A model generated the notes under the pieces. That model ran no database searches and had not been told where the DNA came from. It saw nothing but the letters and a program-made list of their open reading frames with translations. Positions 34,001 through 34,359 of a stretch of DNA of 34,359 bases are shown here, piece by piece (the first letter of the stretch is position 1; each line of letters begins with the position of its first letter). The position numbers were made by a program, and so were the translations under genes. Origin of the DNA: Bryobacterales bacterium (GTDB taxonomy: Bacteria > Acidobacteriota > Terriglobia > Bryobacterales > Bryobacteraceae); assembly GCA_027324255.1 (NCBI GenBank), contig DAHVTI010000075.1:1-34359 (forward strand), written 5' to 3'.

Positions 34001-34359
34001 TTCTTCAACAACGCCGGCTCCAACCTGGTCAAGACCGTGGCGGGCGGCTGGCAGGTGTCCGGCGTGATCCAGTTCCAGACCGGTGCGCCTTTCACCATCA
34101 GCCGCACCGACGACTACCTCGGCACCGGCGCCGCCAACGACAAGCCGTGGAGCCTGACCGGTGACACCGATCGTCCCCTGAAGTTCGCCAACGAGACGGC
34201 CGCCGGCAACTACGTCGGCGTCACCGACTACTGGTTCAACCCCAAGCCGAACGGCACCCTGTGGGCCTACAAGCCGGCCAACGGCACGCTGCCGAACCAG
34301 AACCGCAACTCCATCGCCTTCAACAACGTCGGCTTCCAGAACTGGAACCTGGCCCTGTT
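31100..34359 (+). CDS. Oar-like TonB-dependent receptor, truncated by the window edge
   Basis: The frame opens at ATG 31100 (AAGGAG at 31089-31094; ATG 31103 is in another frame) and stays open to base 34359, giving 1086 codons with no stop, so the C-terminus lies outside. A signal peptide (MMLQALRRASVACALLLAVA) leads to a carboxypeptidase-regulatory-like domain (GIVKDPTGAVVANAKVTVKN, TTTNESGFYTVTNVQPG), a plug (NLALNGRNPLFLAILKPGV, LTINGGRSQDSLITFDG, GTADLDTVQEVQVLTANYSA) and a barrel (AGQIRMVTKSGTKQFHGTAY, then aromatic, Asn/Gly-rich strands). It is the same general type as the receptor at 13259-16744 but clearly a different paralog. The substrate is unknown. The codon choice is strongly biased to C at third positions, which creates a 940-codon antisense frame over it. 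Confidence 0.95.
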   Translation, partial: MMLQALRRASVACALLLAVALCAFGQSDNSSISGIVKDPTGAVVANAKVTVKNEGTAFERQTTTNESGFYTVTNVQPGFYEVKVEATGFKAFMKTRNKLEATIPIQVNADLTVGQITESVTVEASVAQLNTESATVGKTVEQAQIQNLALNGRNPLFLAILKPGVRRGSPMNGFSYGLDSGGLTINGGRSQDSLITFDGAVGIRTRANGTSIGTADLDTVQEVQVLTANYSAEYGRSAAGQIRMVTKSGTKQFHGTAYEYFRNNNLDANSWNRNRRASTNFVAPLKFNQFGFNVNGPVTIPKVFNENREKLFFLFSQEYVRRRWEDTLQQRVPTLAMRGGDFSELLQSNIFYSGSRVINDPSTGTPFAGNIIPSSRLSPNGTAFLKTYYAPNGNFGSNNWLLVRPGWQNQRKDTVAIDYNPTTNQFVKFRLANYSYQALDTSRSGFDYAITDWDRPNRTASLAHTWTLSPTMINEFLVSGSVDRVRIGVDRTGERYLRSRPGINYPYIFPENKEIYDKVPTIEIPNLGTIDGGPYPSSSAGPIYQISNNITKIVNNHTFKFGVLWERSGQNDFDQINVSGVPGGTNNQNGRFIFQDSRPAGAPGTGTGIANAAMGLFSTYAEIGPRAYTPYRSHMFEFFGQDSWRVNDKLKLEIGFRATWQNGYYKSLWGNIAIFDANKYDATNAAVIDRATGYVLSGNRFNGVVIPGASFPDAGKGRVPAIDSGLYNNLLSGGSAYPSQNQWNWMPRIGIAYSATSKDVVRLGFGGFASRPGVYDNAFLGGNPPWQPMVSITNGVADNPGGGSKNAFPQFFQTVDPAYKIPVSYNWNATYQRQITGDTTVEIGYIGTTGNYLARTRDVNQLKTGTTFLPANVGANTNYLRPYKGFADITMTEHSGRSTYNALQLEVNRRFTKGLMYGFAYTYGKTMDNNSGLRQLFIDAFNPQLNWGKSDNDVRHTAVINAVWDMPFFNNAGSNLVKTVAGGWQVSGVIQFQTGAPFTISRTDDYLGTGAANDKPWSLTGDTDRPLKFANETAAGNYVGVTDYWFNPKPNGTLWAYKPANGTLPNQNRNSIAFNNVGFQNWNLAL

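Noticed and set aside
1-34359. tRNA, rRNA, CRISPR array, insertion sequence, integrase or attachment site
   Set aside because: None was found by reading the intergenic gaps and the gene products; no direct-repeat arrays or transposase motifs are present.

Overview
The window is GC-rich, densely coded chromosomal DNA. The gene repertoire points to an acidobacterium of the Solibacter/Bryobacter type: two long Oar-like TonB-dependent receptors with an N-terminal carboxypeptidase-regulatory-like domain, a Tat-type sulfatase, a membrane protein with the N-terminal domain common in large acidobacterial paralogous families, and several small Cys-rich or 51-residue conserved proteins. This placement is an inference from gene content; there is no rRNA or tRNA gene in the window.

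Layout. 1-609: 3' end of an ABC exporter gene (+). 591-5659 (-): a tightly overlapping four-gene operon, read from high to low coordinates: a fused lysophospholipid acyltransferase/acyl-ACP synthetase (Aas type), a UMF1-type MFS transporter (TTG start), a HisC-like aminotransferase, and a FeeM-like N-acyl amino acid synthase of the GNAT fold. 5796-11807 (+): uvrA, a protein remotely resembling deoxyhypusine synthase, a CPBP membrane protease, mtnA and a TlpA-like thioredoxin, closed by a hairpin terminator. 11829-16744 (-): sulfatase behind a TonB-dependent receptor, with a divergent membrane-anchored possible regulator at 16892-18112 (+). 18090-20652 (-): D-2-hydroxyacid dehydrogenase, threonine/serine dehydratase and methyltransferase, coupled by 1- and 4-base overlaps. 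20722-21378 (+): zinc-ribbon membrane protein. 21388-22281 (-): EamA transporter. 22328-23260 (+): PfkB kinase.

23207-27247 (-) is a probable sulfur-assimilation operon: Cys-rich protein, FAD/NAD(P)H oxidoreductase, two-TM protein, CysI-type siroheme sulfite reductase and CobA (uroporphyrinogen-III methyltransferase, siroheme synthesis). 27272-27427 (+) encodes a 51-aa protein. 27434-29268 (-) carries a YfgM-like TPR protein and dGTPase (dgt). 29356-30891 (-) is a partner-switching module (RsbW-like kinase, STAS antagonist) with a NarL-type response regulator. 31100 to the window end (+) is a second TonB-dependent receptor, open at the right edge.

The most promising candidate for an undescribed system is the 591-5659 operon. 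It combines fatty-acyl activation, an aminotransferase, an N-acyltransferase of the N-acyl amino acid synthase type and a transporter, which is the logic of a pathway making and exporting an N-acylated amine or amino acid. Second tier are the deoxyhypusine-synthase-like/CPBP/mtnA/thioredoxin operon, the receptor/sulfatase/membrane-regulator locus, and the sulfite reductase operon with its own oxidoreductase. No CRISPR array, insertion sequence, integrase, tRNA or rRNA was seen. No gene-free stretch exceeds 300 bases; the longest is 30892-31099.
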